Source: Microbacterium hatanonis (GTDB taxonomy: Bacteria; Actinomycetota; Actinomycetes; Actinomycetales; Microbacteriaceae). From it: DNA of 64,000 bases. Of the stretch, positions 1 through 8,671 are shown piece by piece; the stretch's first letter is position 1; each line of letters starts with the position of its first letter. Position numbers and translations under genes: made by a program. The stretch lies in NCBI RefSeq assembly GCF_008017415.1, contig NZ_VRSV01000002.1, positions 186,001 through 250,000 of the forward strand, read 5' to 3'. Under the pieces are notes generated by a model. That model had not been told where the DNA came from and did no database searches. It saw only the letters and a list, made by a program, of their open reading frames with translations.

Positions 1-375
1 TTTGCTCAGCTGGAACACGATCGCCACCAGCAGTGCGACGACGAGGCCCGCGGCGAACCCGACGAACGAGTGGCCGAGGGTCACACCGAGCTGACCGAAC
101 AACTGCGCCCGGTTCGCCTCGGCGTTGGGCACCGTGAAGAGGAAGTTCCAGACGTCGATCGGTCCCTTGCCGACGTAGGCCGACACCTGGAAGACCCCGA
201 GGGCTCCGACCCAGATGACGAGCACCGCGACGATGGTGAGCACGAAGGTCAGGAGAGCACGGGTGAGTGCTCGGACGGTGGACTTCGTCGCCTCACGGCG
301 GATCTCGGCGTTCAGCTTCGCGATCGACTCGGCGCCGCCCGGCACGGTGACCGCGGGCAGGGTGTCCATGCTCAT
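1..375 (-). CDS. ABC transporter permease, N-terminal part (runs off left edge)
   Basis: Partial gene: 125 residues are visible before the window ends. The ATG at 375-373 overlaps the stop of the preceding permease as ATGA, so it is the last visible gene of a leftward ABC operon. Translation begins [14 protein letters not shown], with a charged cytoplasmic stretch, one clear membrane helix at about residues 38-62 (LLTFVLTIVAVLVIWVGALG) and a second near residue 105. This is the N-terminal topology expected of a BPD_transp_1 permease of the nitrate/taurine/NMT1 transporter class. As the second permease of a system with two different ones, it probably pairs with the 372-1247 product. The substrate cannot be read from the sequence. 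Call is strong for ABC permease, weaker for subfamily. Confidence 0.8.
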   Translation of the reverse strand, partial: MSMDTLPAVTVPGGAESIAKLNAEIRREATKSTVRALTRALLTFVLTIVAVLVIWVGALGVFQVSAYVGKGPIDVWNFLFTVPNAEANRAQLFGQLGVTLGHSFVGFAAGLVVALLVAIVFQLSK

Positions 376-1247
376 CGGGATGCTCCCTTCGACCAGGGCG
401 CGACGGCCCGCGAGATGAGACCGAGCAGCGCGTAGCCCAGGAGAGCGACGGCCCCGGAGGCGAGCGCGATGTCCCACACCCGGGCCGAGTTGAGTGCCTG
501 CTGGGCGGCGATCATGGCCGGACCGACGCCCACGGTGATCTTGCCGAAGAACTCCCCGAGCACCGCACCGAGGAAGGCCGCGGGCACCGCGATCTGGAGG
601 GCGTTGAGGATCGCGGGGAGGGAGGCGATGAGACGCACCTTCCGCAGCTGCGTGAGCCGCGAGCCGCCGTAGACGGTGATGAGGTCGAGGCTCGCCTTGT
701 CGGCTGCCTTCAGCCCGAGGAGCGCGCCGACGACGGTCGTGAAGAAGCAGCTCAGCGCGGCGAGGAACACCGCTGTCGTCGAGGGCTGACCGGCCGTCGG
801 GATCGGGACGATCACGGTCAGCAGCAGACCCAGCGCAACGATCGGGATGCAGTAGGTGATGATCGCGATCTGCATCACCACGCCCTCCAGGCGCGGCACG
901 ATCAGCACGAGCGCGGCGAGCACGAGGGCGAGGCCGTTCCCCCAGAGGTAGCCGATGCCCGCCTCGGTCAGCGTGATGCCGAAGTTCTTGGCGTAGAACT
1001 CCCACCCGGTGTCGAAGAACTCCACGACGACCTGCAGCGGAGTCGGAATGGCCTGAACCCCGCCGGGGCCGACGTTCGAGAACACCGTCGCCGCGAGGAT
1101 CCACCAGACCGCGATGATGCCGATGACGCCGATCGCCCCGGTCAGCCACGCGGGAAGCGCGATGTCCTCCCACTGGATCGCGCGCGGCTTCGAGTCCTGG
1201 GGGGCAGGACCGCCCGGGCTCTTCGTCGCGGGAGCGTCAATGGTCAT
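372..1247 (-). CDS. ABC transporter permease, NMT1/taurine/nitrate class
   Basis: A 291-residue inner-membrane permease: a Pro/Lys-rich N-terminal tail, then about six hydrophobic segments from residue 35 to the end. The conserved EAA-like loop of BPD_transp_1 proteins lies in the C-terminal half (around [23 protein letters not shown]). ATG at 1247-1245 lies inside the 3' end of the ATPase gene (11-base overlap) and the stop overlaps the next permease, so translation is coupled. It would form the channel with the second permease, energised by the 1237-2061 ATPase and fed by the 2083-3159 lipoprotein. The neighbouring ureide genes suggest a nitrogen-rich heterocycle or ureide as cargo, but that is context only. 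Confidence 0.9.
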   Translation of the reverse strand: MTIDAPATKSPGGPAPQDSKPRAIQWEDIALPAWLTGAIGVIGIIAVWWILAATVFSNVGPGGVQAIPTPLQVVVEFFDTGWEFYAKNFGITLTEAGIGYLWGNGLALVLAALVLIVPRLEGVVMQIAIITYCIPIVALGLLLTVIVPIPTAGQPSTTAVFLAALSCFFTTVVGALLGLKAADKASLDLITVYGGSRLTQLRKVRLIASLPAILNALQIAVPAAFLGAVLGEFFGKITVGVGPAMIAAQQALNSARVWDIALASGAVALLGYALLGLISRAVAPWSKGASR

Positions 1248-2061
1248 CGGCGGCGGCGCCTCCGACGCCGAACAGCAGTTCCTGCGCGTGATCGACGTAG
1301 GCGTGGAACTCGGGCGTGCGCATCATCTCGGGGGTCCGCGGACGAGGGAGGTCGATGGTCATGACCTCCTTGATCCGCCCGGGACGCGGGCTCATGACGG
1401 CCACCTGGTCGGAGAGGAAGATCGCCTCCGAGATGCCGTGCGTGACCAGGAGGGTCGTCGCGGGCTTCTCGGTCCAGATGCGCAGCAGCTCGAGGTTGAG
1501 CTTCTGCCGTGTCATGTCGTCGAGGGCGCCGAACGGTTCGTCGAACAGCAGCACCGAGGGCTTCATGATCAGCGACCGGGCGATCGACACGCGCTGGCGC
1601 ATGCCGCCCGACAACTGCGCGGGCTTCGCCTTCTCGAAGCCCTTGAGCCCGACCAGGTCGATCATCTCCGCGACGTAGGCCTTGTCGACGGGCTTGCCCG
1701 CGACTTCGAACGGCAACTGGATGTTCGACTGCACGCTCCGCCACGGCAGGAGCGCCGAATCCTGGAAAGCGATGCCCAGCTCGTTGCCCCGGCGCAGCTC
1801 CTTGGGGCTCTTGCCGTCGACACGGGTAGTGCCGCTGGTCGGGTCCTCCAGACCGGCGAGGATCCGCAGGATCGTCGACTTGCCGCACCCCGATGGACCG
1901 AGGAGGGCCAGGAACGTTCCCTGGTCGGTGTGGAGGTTGGCGTCCTGCAGCGCGACGACGCTCTTGCGTCCGACGCTGAAGACCTTGTTCAGTCCGGTGA
2001 TCTGCAGGCCGGTGCCCAGGGTCGTCCCCTGGGCACCGGTCTCGGTGGCCGTATCGGTCAC
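1237..2061 (-). CDS. ABC transporter ATP-binding protein (SsuB/TauB/NitD-like)
   Basis: A 274-residue nucleotide-binding subunit. Walker A is [11 protein letters not shown] near residue 55, the Q-loop follows in [13 protein letters not shown], the signature is LSGGMRQRV, and Walker B with the catalytic Glu is [13 protein letters not shown]. The SALLPWR motif after the Q-loop is typical of the nitrate/sulfonate/NMT1 importer group. Start is GTG at 2061-2059 with a GGGAG ribosome-binding sequence seven bases upstream. It lies 21 bases after the binding-protein stop and overlaps the following permease by 11 bases, so the four genes form one operon. It supplies ATP hydrolysis for import; the substrate is set by the binding protein and remains unknown. 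Confidence 0.94.
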   Translation of the reverse strand: MTDTATETGAQGTTLGTGLQITGLNKVFSVGRKSVVALQDANLHTDQGTFLALLGPSGCGKSTILRILAGLEDPTSGTTRVDGKSPKELRRGNELGIAFQDSALLPWRSVQSNIQLPFEVAGKPVDKAYVAEMIDLVGLKGFEKAKPAQLSGGMRQRVSIARSLIMKPSVLLFDEPFGALDDMTRQKLNLELLRIWTEKPATTLLVTHGISEAIFLSDQVAVMSPRPGRIKEVMTIDLPRPRTPEMMRTPEFHAYVDHAQELLFGVGGAAADDH

Positions 2062-2082
2062 AATTGCACTCCCAAAGGGATC

Positions 2083-3159
2083 TCAGCCCGCGTAGGCGAC
2101 GAGATCCGGGTTCTCCTCGTAGACCTCGGCCAGCAGGCTGAGGTCGAAGAGGTCGGATGCTTCGAGGTTGATCCCCGCTCCCGCGAGGCTCTTGATGGTC
2201 TCCGCCTGCAGGGCATCGGAGATGGTGAAGATGCCGTTCTCCTCGGTCTCGTCCGAGACGACCAGCAGGTTCTGGGCCTCGGAACCGGCGAGGGTCTTGG
2301 CCGGGTCGAGGTCGAGGTCGGTGCCGTAGGTGTTGATGGCGAGGTCGGCGCCGGCCTGCGGGTCGGCGAGGGCGTCGGTCCAGCCCTTGATCTCGGCGAC
2401 GAGGAACGCCTTGAGCATCTCGCGGTTGTTCACGATGGTGTCGTCGGTCACCGTGACCGTCTCGGCGACGAACGGCAGACCGTTGTCGGCGAACGGCAGG
2501 TTGGTGGTGGCGGTGCCCGCCATCTCGACCGAGATGGCCTCGTTGGTGAGGTAGGCGACGAAGCCGTCGACCTCGCCGTTGATCAGCGGCGCCGGGTCGT
2601 ACTGCACGGGGACGATGGTGACCTCGGAGGCGTCGATGTCGTTCGCGGCCAGCAGCGCGTTGAAGAGCGTCAGGTTGGAGTCCTGGACGCCGATCTTCTT
2701 GCCCTTGAGGTCTTCGGGGGTGGCGATGTCGCCGCCGTCCTTGAGCGAGAGCACCGTGAAGGGGTTCGCCTGGAACGTCGCGCCGATGATCTTCAGCGGT
2801 GCCGACTCGTTGGCGACGGCGGCGCCGACCTGCACCGAGTCGCTCAGCGCGATGTCGGCCGTGCCGCTCAGGAGCTCGGGAACGCCGCCCGAGGGGCCGG
2901 GGACCAGCTGCACCGACGAGAAGCCGGCGTCGGTGTAGTAGCCCTTGGAGTCGGCGATGTACTCACCGGCGAACTCCTCGTTGAAGATCCAGCTGAGCTG
3001 CAGCGTGATGTCGCCGAAGCCGTCGGCGCTGGCCGAGGCCTCGCCGCCGGCGGTCTCGGTCGTGCCGCCCGCGCAGGCGGAGAGGGCGACGGCCGCGACG
3101 GCGATCCCGGCGAGGGCTGCGGCGAGGCGCTTGGCGCGCCGAGGGAGAAGGAAGGACAT
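2083..3159 (-). CDS. ABC transporter substrate-binding lipoprotein, NMT1/THI5-like
   Basis: A 358-residue extracytoplasmic solute receptor. An in-frame ATG exists at 3219, but ATG 3159 is chosen: it has AGGAG six bases upstream and gives a clean lipoprotein signal (Arg/Lys-rich n-region, hydrophobic core, lipobox LSAC with Cys29). The mature part has the NMT1/THI5-like fold signature: ITLQLSWIFNEEFAGEYIADSKGYY at the beginning, then ELLSGTADIALSDS and GKKIGVQDSN. This family carries pyrimidine precursors (HMP), riboflavin-like compounds, sulfonates or nitrate. First gene of the leftward ABC operon and directly downstream of the ureide operon; a urate, allantoin or pyrimidine-type ligand is plausible but unproven. 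Confidence 0.9.
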   Translation of the reverse strand: MSFLLPRRAKRLAAALAGIAVAAVALSACAGGTTETAGGEASASADGFGDITLQLSWIFNEEFAGEYIADSKGYYTDAGFSSVQLVPGPSGGVPELLSGTADIALSDSVQVGAAVANESAPLKIIGATFQANPFTVLSLKDGGDIATPEDLKGKKIGVQDSNLTLFNALLAANDIDASEVTIVPVQYDPAPLINGEVDGFVAYLTNEAISVEMAGTATTNLPFADNGLPFVAETVTVTDDTIVNNREMLKAFLVAEIKGWTDALADPQAGADLAINTYGTDLDLDPAKTLAGSEAQNLLVVSDETEENGIFTISDALQAETIKSLAGAGINLEASDLFDLSLLAEVYEENPDLVAYAG

Positions 3160-3307
3160 GGACACTCCTGACGGATGTGGTGCTTCGGGTAGGAACGCGC
3201 ACGCCCTGGGCCTCGACACTGCGCGTGACCCCGACGCTAGGCGATGTAGATTTCACGAACACTGGCGCGATGTTTCGCCGCCGTTACAGGTGTGCGGGTC
3301 AACACAT

Positions 3308-3352
3308 CGATCGGCCGAGACTTCCCGCCTGGCGGCGCGTCTCGGCCGATCG
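3308..3352 (-). terminator. Hairpin after allC, 14-bp perfect stem with GTCTCG arms
   Basis: Arms CGATCGGCCGAGAC (3308-3321) and GTCTCGGCCGATCG (3339-3352) are exact complements around a 17-base loop. It begins 14 bases after the allC stop codon, on the leftward strand, and has no T-run, as is usual in actinobacteria. The rest of 3160-3365 must hold the promoter of the ABC operon; I see no convincing -35/-10 pair, only TAGCGT (rc) near 3236-3241. Confidence 0.7.
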
Positions 3353-3365
3353 GGACGTCTCGGGC

Positions 3366-4670
3366 TCAGCGGGGCTCGGCTGCGAGGTGCAGCACCGATT
3401 CGGCGAGCGCCTCGATGCCGCGGGCGACGTCGGCGGCGGAGACCGCCTCGTCGGGGTGGTGGCTGATCCCGTCGGGGTTTCGGAGGAACAGCATCCCGAC
3501 GTCGGTGATGGCACCGATCGACATGGCGTCGTGGCCGGCGCGGCTGAAGATCTTGGGCGGTTCCTCCGAGCCGGGGCCGCGGATGCCCGCGCGTACGACG
3601 TCCTGCAGCAGCGGCGCGCAGAACACCGCCGGGGCGTTGTGCACCTCGCGGGCATGCCAGCGGAGCCCGCGACGCCCCATCGCTTCGTCCACCTCACGCG
3701 AGATGGCGTCCCACACCCGGTCGCGCGCACCGTCGAACTCCCCGCGGAGGTCGACGGAGAGGTGGGCTTCGCCGGGCACGATGTTGACCGCCCCCGGGAA
3801 GGCCTCCAGCTGCCCGACCGTGCCGATGATGTGGTGCTCGCCCCGGCAGATCCGCTCGACGGCGAGGGCGATCTCGCTCGCCCCGAGCAGGGCATCGCGC
3901 CGCATGTCGTACGGGGTTCCGCCGGCGTGGCGGGCCTCGCCCTCCACCACGAGCTGGAACCGTCGCGCGCTGGCGATCGACGACACCACGGCGAGCGCCT
4001 CGCCGCGGCGGTGCAGCTCGGGTCCCTGCTCGATGTGGGCCTCGAGGTACCCGACGAGTTCGTCGGGTCGGCGCGCGGCCTCCCCGACCCTGCCCGGATC
4101 GAGTCCGAACTCGAGGAACGCCTGCCGGAGGGTCACGCCGTCGGCGTCGGCGAGCGACCACCAGGCGTCGTCCCACGTGCCGGCGACCGCCGACGACCCG
4201 AGCAGCGCCTTGCCGAACCGCGTCCCCTCCTCGTCGGAGAACGCCACCACCTCCAGAGCGAACGGGAGGGGCGAGACGGCGAGTCCGTCGTCTCGGATGC
4301 TGCGCAGCATCCGCACCACTTCCAGGCCCATGAGCACACCGACGATCCCGTCGAAGCGCCCCGCATCGGGCACCGTGTCGAGGTGCGAACCGATCATGAG
4401 GGCAGGAGCGTCATCGCGCGGGGTCGCCGAGCCCGCCGAGGGCGCGAGGCGCCCGACCTGGTTGCCCGCGGCGTCCTGACGCGTGGTCATGCCGATCTCT
4501 CGCATCCATTCGGCGGCGAGCCTGTTGACACGGGCGTGCTCGGTCGAGAGGTAGACGCGTTCGATGCGTCCGGGGGTCGAGGTGACGCGCGCGAGTTCGT
4601 CGCAACGCTGCATCACCCGGCGGGCGGCTGCGGCGAGGCGGTCGGGCTCGACCCGGAGTCGGCTCTGCAC
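3366..4670 (-). CDS. allC: Allantoate amidohydrolase (M20/M28-type Zn/Mn hydrolase)
   Basis: 434 residues, the normal length for AllC/hydantoin-carbamoylase proteins. It hydrolyses allantoate to ureidoglycine, CO2 and ammonia. Metal-binding signatures are in the expected order: GSHLDTVPDAGRFDG (His and Asp ligands), SDEEGTRF (Glu pair), AHIEQGPEL (His) and the C-terminal SHHPDE (His). Start is GTG at 4670-4668, three bases after the aminotransferase stop, so it is the last gene of a coupled five-gene leftward operon; it is followed by a strong hairpin. Close relatives include N-carbamoyl-L-amino-acid hydrolases and ureidoglycolate hydrolases. The neighbouring allantoinase and PucG-type genes decide for allantoate. 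Confidence 0.9.
   Translation of the reverse strand: MQSRLRVEPDRLAAAARRVMQRCDELARVTSTPGRIERVYLSTEHARVNRLAAEWMREIGMTTRQDAAGNQVGRLAPSAGSATPRDDAPALMIGSHLDTVPDAGRFDGIVGVLMGLEVVRMLRSIRDDGLAVSPLPFALEVVAFSDEEGTRFGKALLGSSAVAGTWDDAWWSLADADGVTLRQAFLEFGLDPGRVGEAARRPDELVGYLEAHIEQGPELHRRGEALAVVSSIASARRFQLVVEGEARHAGGTPYDMRRDALLGASEIALAVERICRGEHHIIGTVGQLEAFPGAVNIVPGEAHLSVDLRGEFDGARDRVWDAISREVDEAMGRRGLRWHAREVHNAPAVFCAPLLQDVVRAGIRGPGSEEPPKIFSRAGHDAMSIGAITDVGMLFLRNPDGISHHPDEAVSAADVARGIEALAESVLHLAAEPR
4294..4313. repeat. 20-bp perfect palindrome built from GGATGCTGC and its complement
   Basis: Inside allC. GGATGCTGC (4295-4303) abuts GCAGCATCC (4304-4312), with flanking C/G extending the symmetry. It is the only place in the window where the overrepresented 9-mer meets its own complement. 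Confidence 0.8.
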
Positions 4671-4673
4671 GTG

Positions 4674-5900
4674 TCAGCTCGCCGCCCGGTAGACGTCGTT
4701 CGCGGCCTCGACCCCGCCGCCGGCGGGCACCGGGGCGCCGAAGCGGCGCAGCACCGTCTCGAGGGAGGCGAGGGTCTGCAGCACGGCGTCGGTGCGGGCG
4801 TTGTACCCCATCGTGCCGATGCGCCAGACCCGCCCGTGGAGCGGGCCGAACGATGTGCCGATCTCGATGCCGAAGTCGTCGAGCATCGCGGAGCGCGCCG
4901 CATCCCCCGGCACGCCCTCGGGGATCTCGACGGCGACGACGTTGCTCATCTTGTGGGCGACGTCGCCGAAGACGGTCAGGCCGAGCCCGCGCACCCCCGC
5001 GAGCATCGCCTCGCCGTGCAGGCGGTGCCGGTCGATGACGGCGTCGCGGCCCTCGAGCAGCAGCACCCGCGCGCATTCGCGGGCGCCGTAGAGCATGGTG
5101 GTCGCCTCGGTGTGGTGGTTCAGGCGACGGGGGCCCCAGTAGTCGAGGATCATGCCGAGATCGAAGTAGTTCGATCGCACGAAATCGGACGCCGTCGGGT
5201 CGCCCGCCTCGCGGATGCCGGCCTCGATGCGGGTGCGGGAGCGGATGACCTCCACCGCCGCGTCGGACAGGCTGATCGGGGCCGACCCCGACGGTCCGCC
5301 GAGGCATTTCTGCAGGCCGGCGGTCGCCGCATCCAGTCCCCAGGCGTCCATCTCGAACGCGTTGCCGCCGAGCGAGGCGGTCGCGTCGGTGTAGAACAGC
5401 ACCCCGTTCGCCCGGCACAGCTCGCCGATCTCGTCGAGGGGCTGCAGCATCGTCGTCGACGTGTCGCCCTGCACGAGCGCGAGGAGGTGGGGCTTCACAC
5501 GCTCGATCGCGTCGCGGACGGCCGAGACGGGGAACACCTCGCCCCACGGCACCTCGATCGTGTGCACCTCGGCCATCGCTCGCTCGGCGATCTCGGCGAG
5601 CAGGTGTCCGAAGCGGCCGAAGATCGGCACGAGCACGCGGTCGCCCGGCCGCACGAGCGAGATCATCGCGGCCTCGATCCCGGCGCGGGAGGTGCCGTCG
5701 ACGAGCACGGTCGCGTCGTTGTCGGTCGCCCAGACCTGGCGGTAGAGCTCCTGGGTCTCGGTCATCGTCGCCGTCATGAACGGGTCGTACTGTCCGACGA
5801 GGGGCGCCGACATCGCCCGCAGCACGCTCGGGTACGCCGAGATCGGCCCGGGCCCCATCAGCAGACGTGCGGGCGGGTCGATCGGTGCGGGGAAGGTCAT
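4674..5900 (-). CDS. pucG: (S)-ureidoglycine--glyoxylate aminotransferase, PucG-like
   Basis: 408-residue class V PLP aminotransferase of the alanine-glyoxylate aminotransferase group. Opening MTFPAPIDPPARLLMGPGP contains the family signature LLMGPGP; the PLP lysine is K198 in GLQKCLGGPSG; VDGTSRAGIEAAM and QGDTSTTMLQPL bind the cofactor phosphate and ring. In Bacillus, PucG transfers the amino group from ureidoglycine to glyoxylate, giving oxalurate and glycine (family knowledge). The setting between allantoate amidohydrolase and the amidase fits that role better than generic serine-glyoxylate transamination. ATG at 5900 overlaps the amidase stop as ATGA. A longer open frame upstream is antisense-type reading of the amidase and is not part of this protein. 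Confidence 0.85.
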   Translation of the reverse strand: MTFPAPIDPPARLLMGPGPISAYPSVLRAMSAPLVGQYDPFMTATMTETQELYRQVWATDNDATVLVDGTSRAGIEAAMISLVRPGDRVLVPIFGRFGHLLAEIAERAMAEVHTIEVPWGEVFPVSAVRDAIERVKPHLLALVQGDTSTTMLQPLDEIGELCRANGVLFYTDATASLGGNAFEMDAWGLDAATAGLQKCLGGPSGSAPISLSDAAVEVIRSRTRIEAGIREAGDPTASDFVRSNYFDLGMILDYWGPRRLNHHTEATTMLYGARECARVLLLEGRDAVIDRHRLHGEAMLAGVRGLGLTVFGDVAHKMSNVVAVEIPEGVPGDAARSAMLDDFGIEIGTSFGPLHGRVWRIGTMGYNARTDAVLQTLASLETVLRRFGAPVPAGGGVEAANDVYRAAS

Positions 5901-7561
5901 GGGGTCTCCGTTCGACGGACGAGGGATTCGAGGCGGCGGGCCAGGCGTACGAGCGCGATGTCGGTGCCGGCGCGCGAGACGAGGCACACCCCGACCGGAG
6001 CCGGACCCAGGGGCGAGGCGACGGTGAGCAGCGGCACCGAGACGGCGGGCAGGCCCGCCACCGCGGCGGGCACGGTCATGCGCAGCGTCGCCGCGCGGGT
6101 CGCGTCGATGTCGGCCGGGTCGGCGGTGCGCGCGGGTGCCGGGCCGGGCACGGTGGGGAAGATCAGCACCGCGTCGCGCACGAGCGCGTCGAGGCGGTCG
6201 CGCAGAGGTGCCAGCGAAGAACGGGCGGATGCTTCGCCCTCGGCCGTCACGGCGGCACCGGCCCGGAAGCGCTCGGCCGCGGCCGGGCCGACCGCACCGG
6301 GATGCGCTTCCAGCCACTCGCCGTTGTTGCGCCACGCCTCGGCGCCCTGCACCGCACGGAACGCGGCCGCGGGCGCGGCGAGGTCGCCGATGGGCACCTC
6401 GTCGACGGCGGGGCCGTCGGTCGCGCTCGCCAGAGCCTCGATCAGTGCGTCGAAGGCGGCGACCGTGGCGGGATCGGCATCGGCGCGGATCTCGGCCGGC
6501 ACGCGCAGACGCCACGGCAGGTCGGGACCCGACTCCCCCCACACGCTCTCGGTCGACTCCGACCCGTCGTAGCTCAGGCACCAGTCGGCGACCCGCTGCA
6601 GGGTCTCGCCGTCGCGGGTGATCCAGCCGACCGTGTCGAACGACTGCGCGAGGGGCAGCAGACCCTGGCGCGGAACGAGCCCGTGAGTCGTGCGCAGCCC
6701 CCACAGCCCCTGGTACGACGCGGGGACGCGGACCGATCCGGCGGTGTCGGTGGCCAGACCGATCTCGGCCTGCCCGGTCGCGACCGCCGATGCCGGCCCG
6801 TTCGACGAGCCGCCGGGGAGAGCCCCCGGGACGGCGCCGTTGGGCGGAGTGCCGTAGTGCGGGTTGTCGCCCGCGATCGAGTACGCGAACTCGTCGGTGC
6901 GGGCGATACCGCGCAAAGACGCGCCTCCGCGCAGCAGGTCGGAGACGGCGGCGGCGGTCGTCGCCTCGGCCCGTGCGCTCTCGAGGTACGCCGGGTTGCC
7001 CGCACCGATGCGGAAGCCCTTGATGGCGAAGAGGTCTTTCACCGCAACGGTGAGTCCGGCCAGCGGCCCCTCCCACGCGCCCTGCAGGAACGGGTCGCCG
7101 ACCTGGCGCCAGACGGCACGGTCGAGCGCCTGCGCACGGCCGGTGACGTGGGCGGCCGTGATGACCCAGCGCCCTTCGACCCGCTGCCAGACCTGTGTCT
7201 GGAGCCCGGTGCCCCCGCCCCGGAAGCGCGAGACCGACACCAGCAGCGCCACGTCCTCGGCGAGAGGGCGGTACTCGATCCGCTCGATGGTGCGGGGAGC
7301 CACCCCGCCGCGCAGCTTCCGGAAGGCCAGGAGGGCGTCGTCGCCGACGAGCAGCCCCGCAGCATCCCCCCGCATGACCTCGGACCCCGAGGCGAACGCC
7401 TCGTCGAGCACCGCGACGTCGTCGCTCATGAGCGCCCGCTCGTAGACGTCGAACGCCGCGCGCAGATCGGCGGGGATCGGCGGCTGAGAGTCCACGACAC
7501 CCGGAGCGTGGTCGGGCGTCGTCCGGGTGTCTTGGCCTTTCGGAAGATCGGGGGCGCTCAT
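5897..7561 (-). CDS. AtzH-like domain fused to an amidase-signature hydrolase
   Basis: 554 residues in two parts. Residues about 30-150 resemble the small AtzH/DUF3225 (SnoaL-like) domain. From about 165 onward is an amidase-signature enzyme with the full Ser-cisSer-Lys triad: K175 in VAVKDLF, S252 in GGSSNG, S276 in DTAGSVRVP, with the canonical 24-residue spacing between the serines. Homologues of both parts act on carboxybiuret and dicarboxyurea in cyanuric acid breakdown (AtzE, AtzH). Here the operon makes ureidoglycine and probably oxalurate, a close analogue of carboxybiuret, so oxalurate hydrolysis is my best inference. Start 7561 is supported by GGGAG seven bases upstream and ATGA overlap with the formamidase stop. 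Residues about 6-22 are encoded by a repeat hairpin (see 7496-7545). Confidence 0.85.
   Translation of the reverse strand: MSAPDLPKGQDTRTTPDHAPGVVDSQPPIPADLRAAFDVYERALMSDDVAVLDEAFASGSEVMRGDAAGLLVGDDALLAFRKLRGGVAPRTIERIEYRPLAEDVALLVSVSRFRGGGTGLQTQVWQRVEGRWVITAAHVTGRAQALDRAVWRQVGDPFLQGAWEGPLAGLTVAVKDLFAIKGFRIGAGNPAYLESARAEATTAAAVSDLLRGGASLRGIARTDEFAYSIAGDNPHYGTPPNGAVPGALPGGSSNGPASAVATGQAEIGLATDTAGSVRVPASYQGLWGLRTTHGLVPRQGLLPLAQSFDTVGWITRDGETLQRVADWCLSYDGSESTESVWGESGPDLPWRLRVPAEIRADADPATVAAFDALIEALASATDGPAVDEVPIGDLAAPAAAFRAVQGAEAWRNNGEWLEAHPGAVGPAAAERFRAGAAVTAEGEASARSSLAPLRDRLDALVRDAVLIFPTVPGPAPARTADPADIDATRAATLRMTVPAAVAGLPAVSVPLLTVASPLGPAPVGVCLVSRAGTDIALVRLARRLESLVRRTETP
7496..7545. repeat. CACCCGGA hairpin repeat captured in coding sequence
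   Basis: GACACCCGGA (7496-7505) pairs with TCCGGGTGTC (7522-7531). The right half continues TTGGCCTTTCGG, matching the right half of the intergenic hairpin at 11969-11991 with one difference. The repeat lies within the first 25 codons of the amidase gene and encodes a Pro/Gly/Asp-rich linker. Confidence 0.75.
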
Positions 7562-8661
7562 CGCGCGTCTCCCGCCGTCGCTACCGCCGCGAAGTCGGAC
7601 TCGCGGATGCGGGCGTGCACGCCGCACACGATGTCGACCACCTGCGAGATGTCGAAGTCGGTCGCCGCGCTCAGGTATGCGTACGCGAGGTGCTCGTCGA
7701 GACCCCACCGCGCCCGGATCAGCGAGAGGGCGGCGCGCACGCACGCACGCATCGCCGCGTTCAGGTCGGGATCGAGGCCGGTGGGAACCAGATACTCCGC
7801 CGTGCGGACGAGCGGCCCCGTGACCTCGCCGAACTCGGCGAGGGCGTCATCCCTCGCGACGACGTCGAACCGCAGGGTCGCGCGCAGCGATGCCTCCAGC
7901 GCGGTGAGCGCGACCTCGCCGTCGCCCTGCGCGAAGTGCGGGTCGCCGACGTACGCGAGGGCGCCGTCGACCTGCACCGGCAGGTAGAGCACGGTGCCCT
8001 CGACGAGCAGGTTGATGTCGATGTTGCCCCCGTGCGCCCCGGGCGGTACGGAGTGCGGCCGATCGGATCCGGCGACGGCGACCCCCATCGTTCCGAGGAA
8101 CGGTGCGAGCGGGAACGTGACGACCCGCTCGCCGCCCTCGGTCACCGGGAGGCTCCCGAACAGCTCGCCGTCGCGTTCGACCACCGGGCTGAAGACGCTG
8201 ACGTTCCCCGCCCCGCGCGGCAGCTCTCCGACGAGGGCCCCCTTGCCGTGGCGGTTCGAGATCACTCCGTACGGCACGCGCGGCACGAGCTTCACGACCG
8301 TGATCTTCAGCAGGTCGCCGGGCTCGGCGCCCTCGATCCGGATCGGTCCGGTGACCACGTGCGGGCCGTCGGCGGCCGGGTCACGGGTCACGGATGCGGC
8401 GATCTCGACCGCATCGTGGAGCACCTCGGAGGCCGCGACCCCGTGCGACGCGAAGAACGCGCGCGGATCCTTCCCCTGATCGTCGAGGATGCCCTCGTGC
8501 GAGACGGTGTCGATCGTGACGGTCTCGCCGGGCGCGACGGTGAGCACCGCAGCATCCGTCTCGCACGGCAGCCGCCCCCACCGCACGGTCTCGGGCGAGG
8601 CGGGGAGATAGTGGTCGCCGGGGGTCTCACCCACGCCGGGCTGGAGGATCTCGATCGTCAT
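7558..8661 (-). CDS. Acetamidase/formamidase family protein
   Basis: 367 residues of the FmdA_AmdA family, zinc-dependent hydrolases of short amides such as formamide. Family features are visible: an early VRWG segment, TIDTVSHEG, the metal/ligand-rich loop VPPGAHGGNIDINLLVEG and GDPHFAQGDGEVALTALE. Start ATG 8661 is chosen over a longer frame because AGGAG stands seven bases upstream and the start is 10 bases after the allantoinase stop; the upstream extension is a shadow of allB. It is second in the ureide operon. The substrate may be an amide released in the ureidoglycine/oxalurate branch (for example oxamate or formamide); that is inference from position. Translation of the next gene is coupled through ATGA. 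Confidence 0.88.
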   Translation of the reverse strand: MTIEILQPGVGETPGDHYLPASPETVRWGRLPCETDAAVLTVAPGETVTIDTVSHEGILDDQGKDPRAFFASHGVAASEVLHDAVEIAASVTRDPAADGPHVVTGPIRIEGAEPGDLLKITVVKLVPRVPYGVISNRHGKGALVGELPRGAGNVSVFSPVVERDGELFGSLPVTEGGERVVTFPLAPFLGTMGVAVAGSDRPHSVPPGAHGGNIDINLLVEGTVLYLPVQVDGALAYVGDPHFAQGDGEVALTALEASLRATLRFDVVARDDALAEFGEVTGPLVRTAEYLVPTGLDPDLNAAMRACVRAALSLIRARWGLDEHLAYAYLSAATDFDISQVVDIVCGVHARIRESDFAAVATAGDAR

Positions 8662-8671
8662 CGCGCGCTCC

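Noticed and set aside
3160..3219. Start of the binding protein at 3219
   Set aside because: It would put 20 polar residues before a perfect lipoprotein signal; ATG 3159 has AGGAG at the right distance.
1114..6572. Very long open frames on the plus strand opposite the ABC and ureide genes (685 and 1131 codons)
   Set aside because: They are antisense shadows produced by GC3-rich codons: composition is Arg/Asp/His/Gly-rich, no domain is recognisable, and the minus-strand genes have full motifs, ribosome-binding sites and coupled overlaps.
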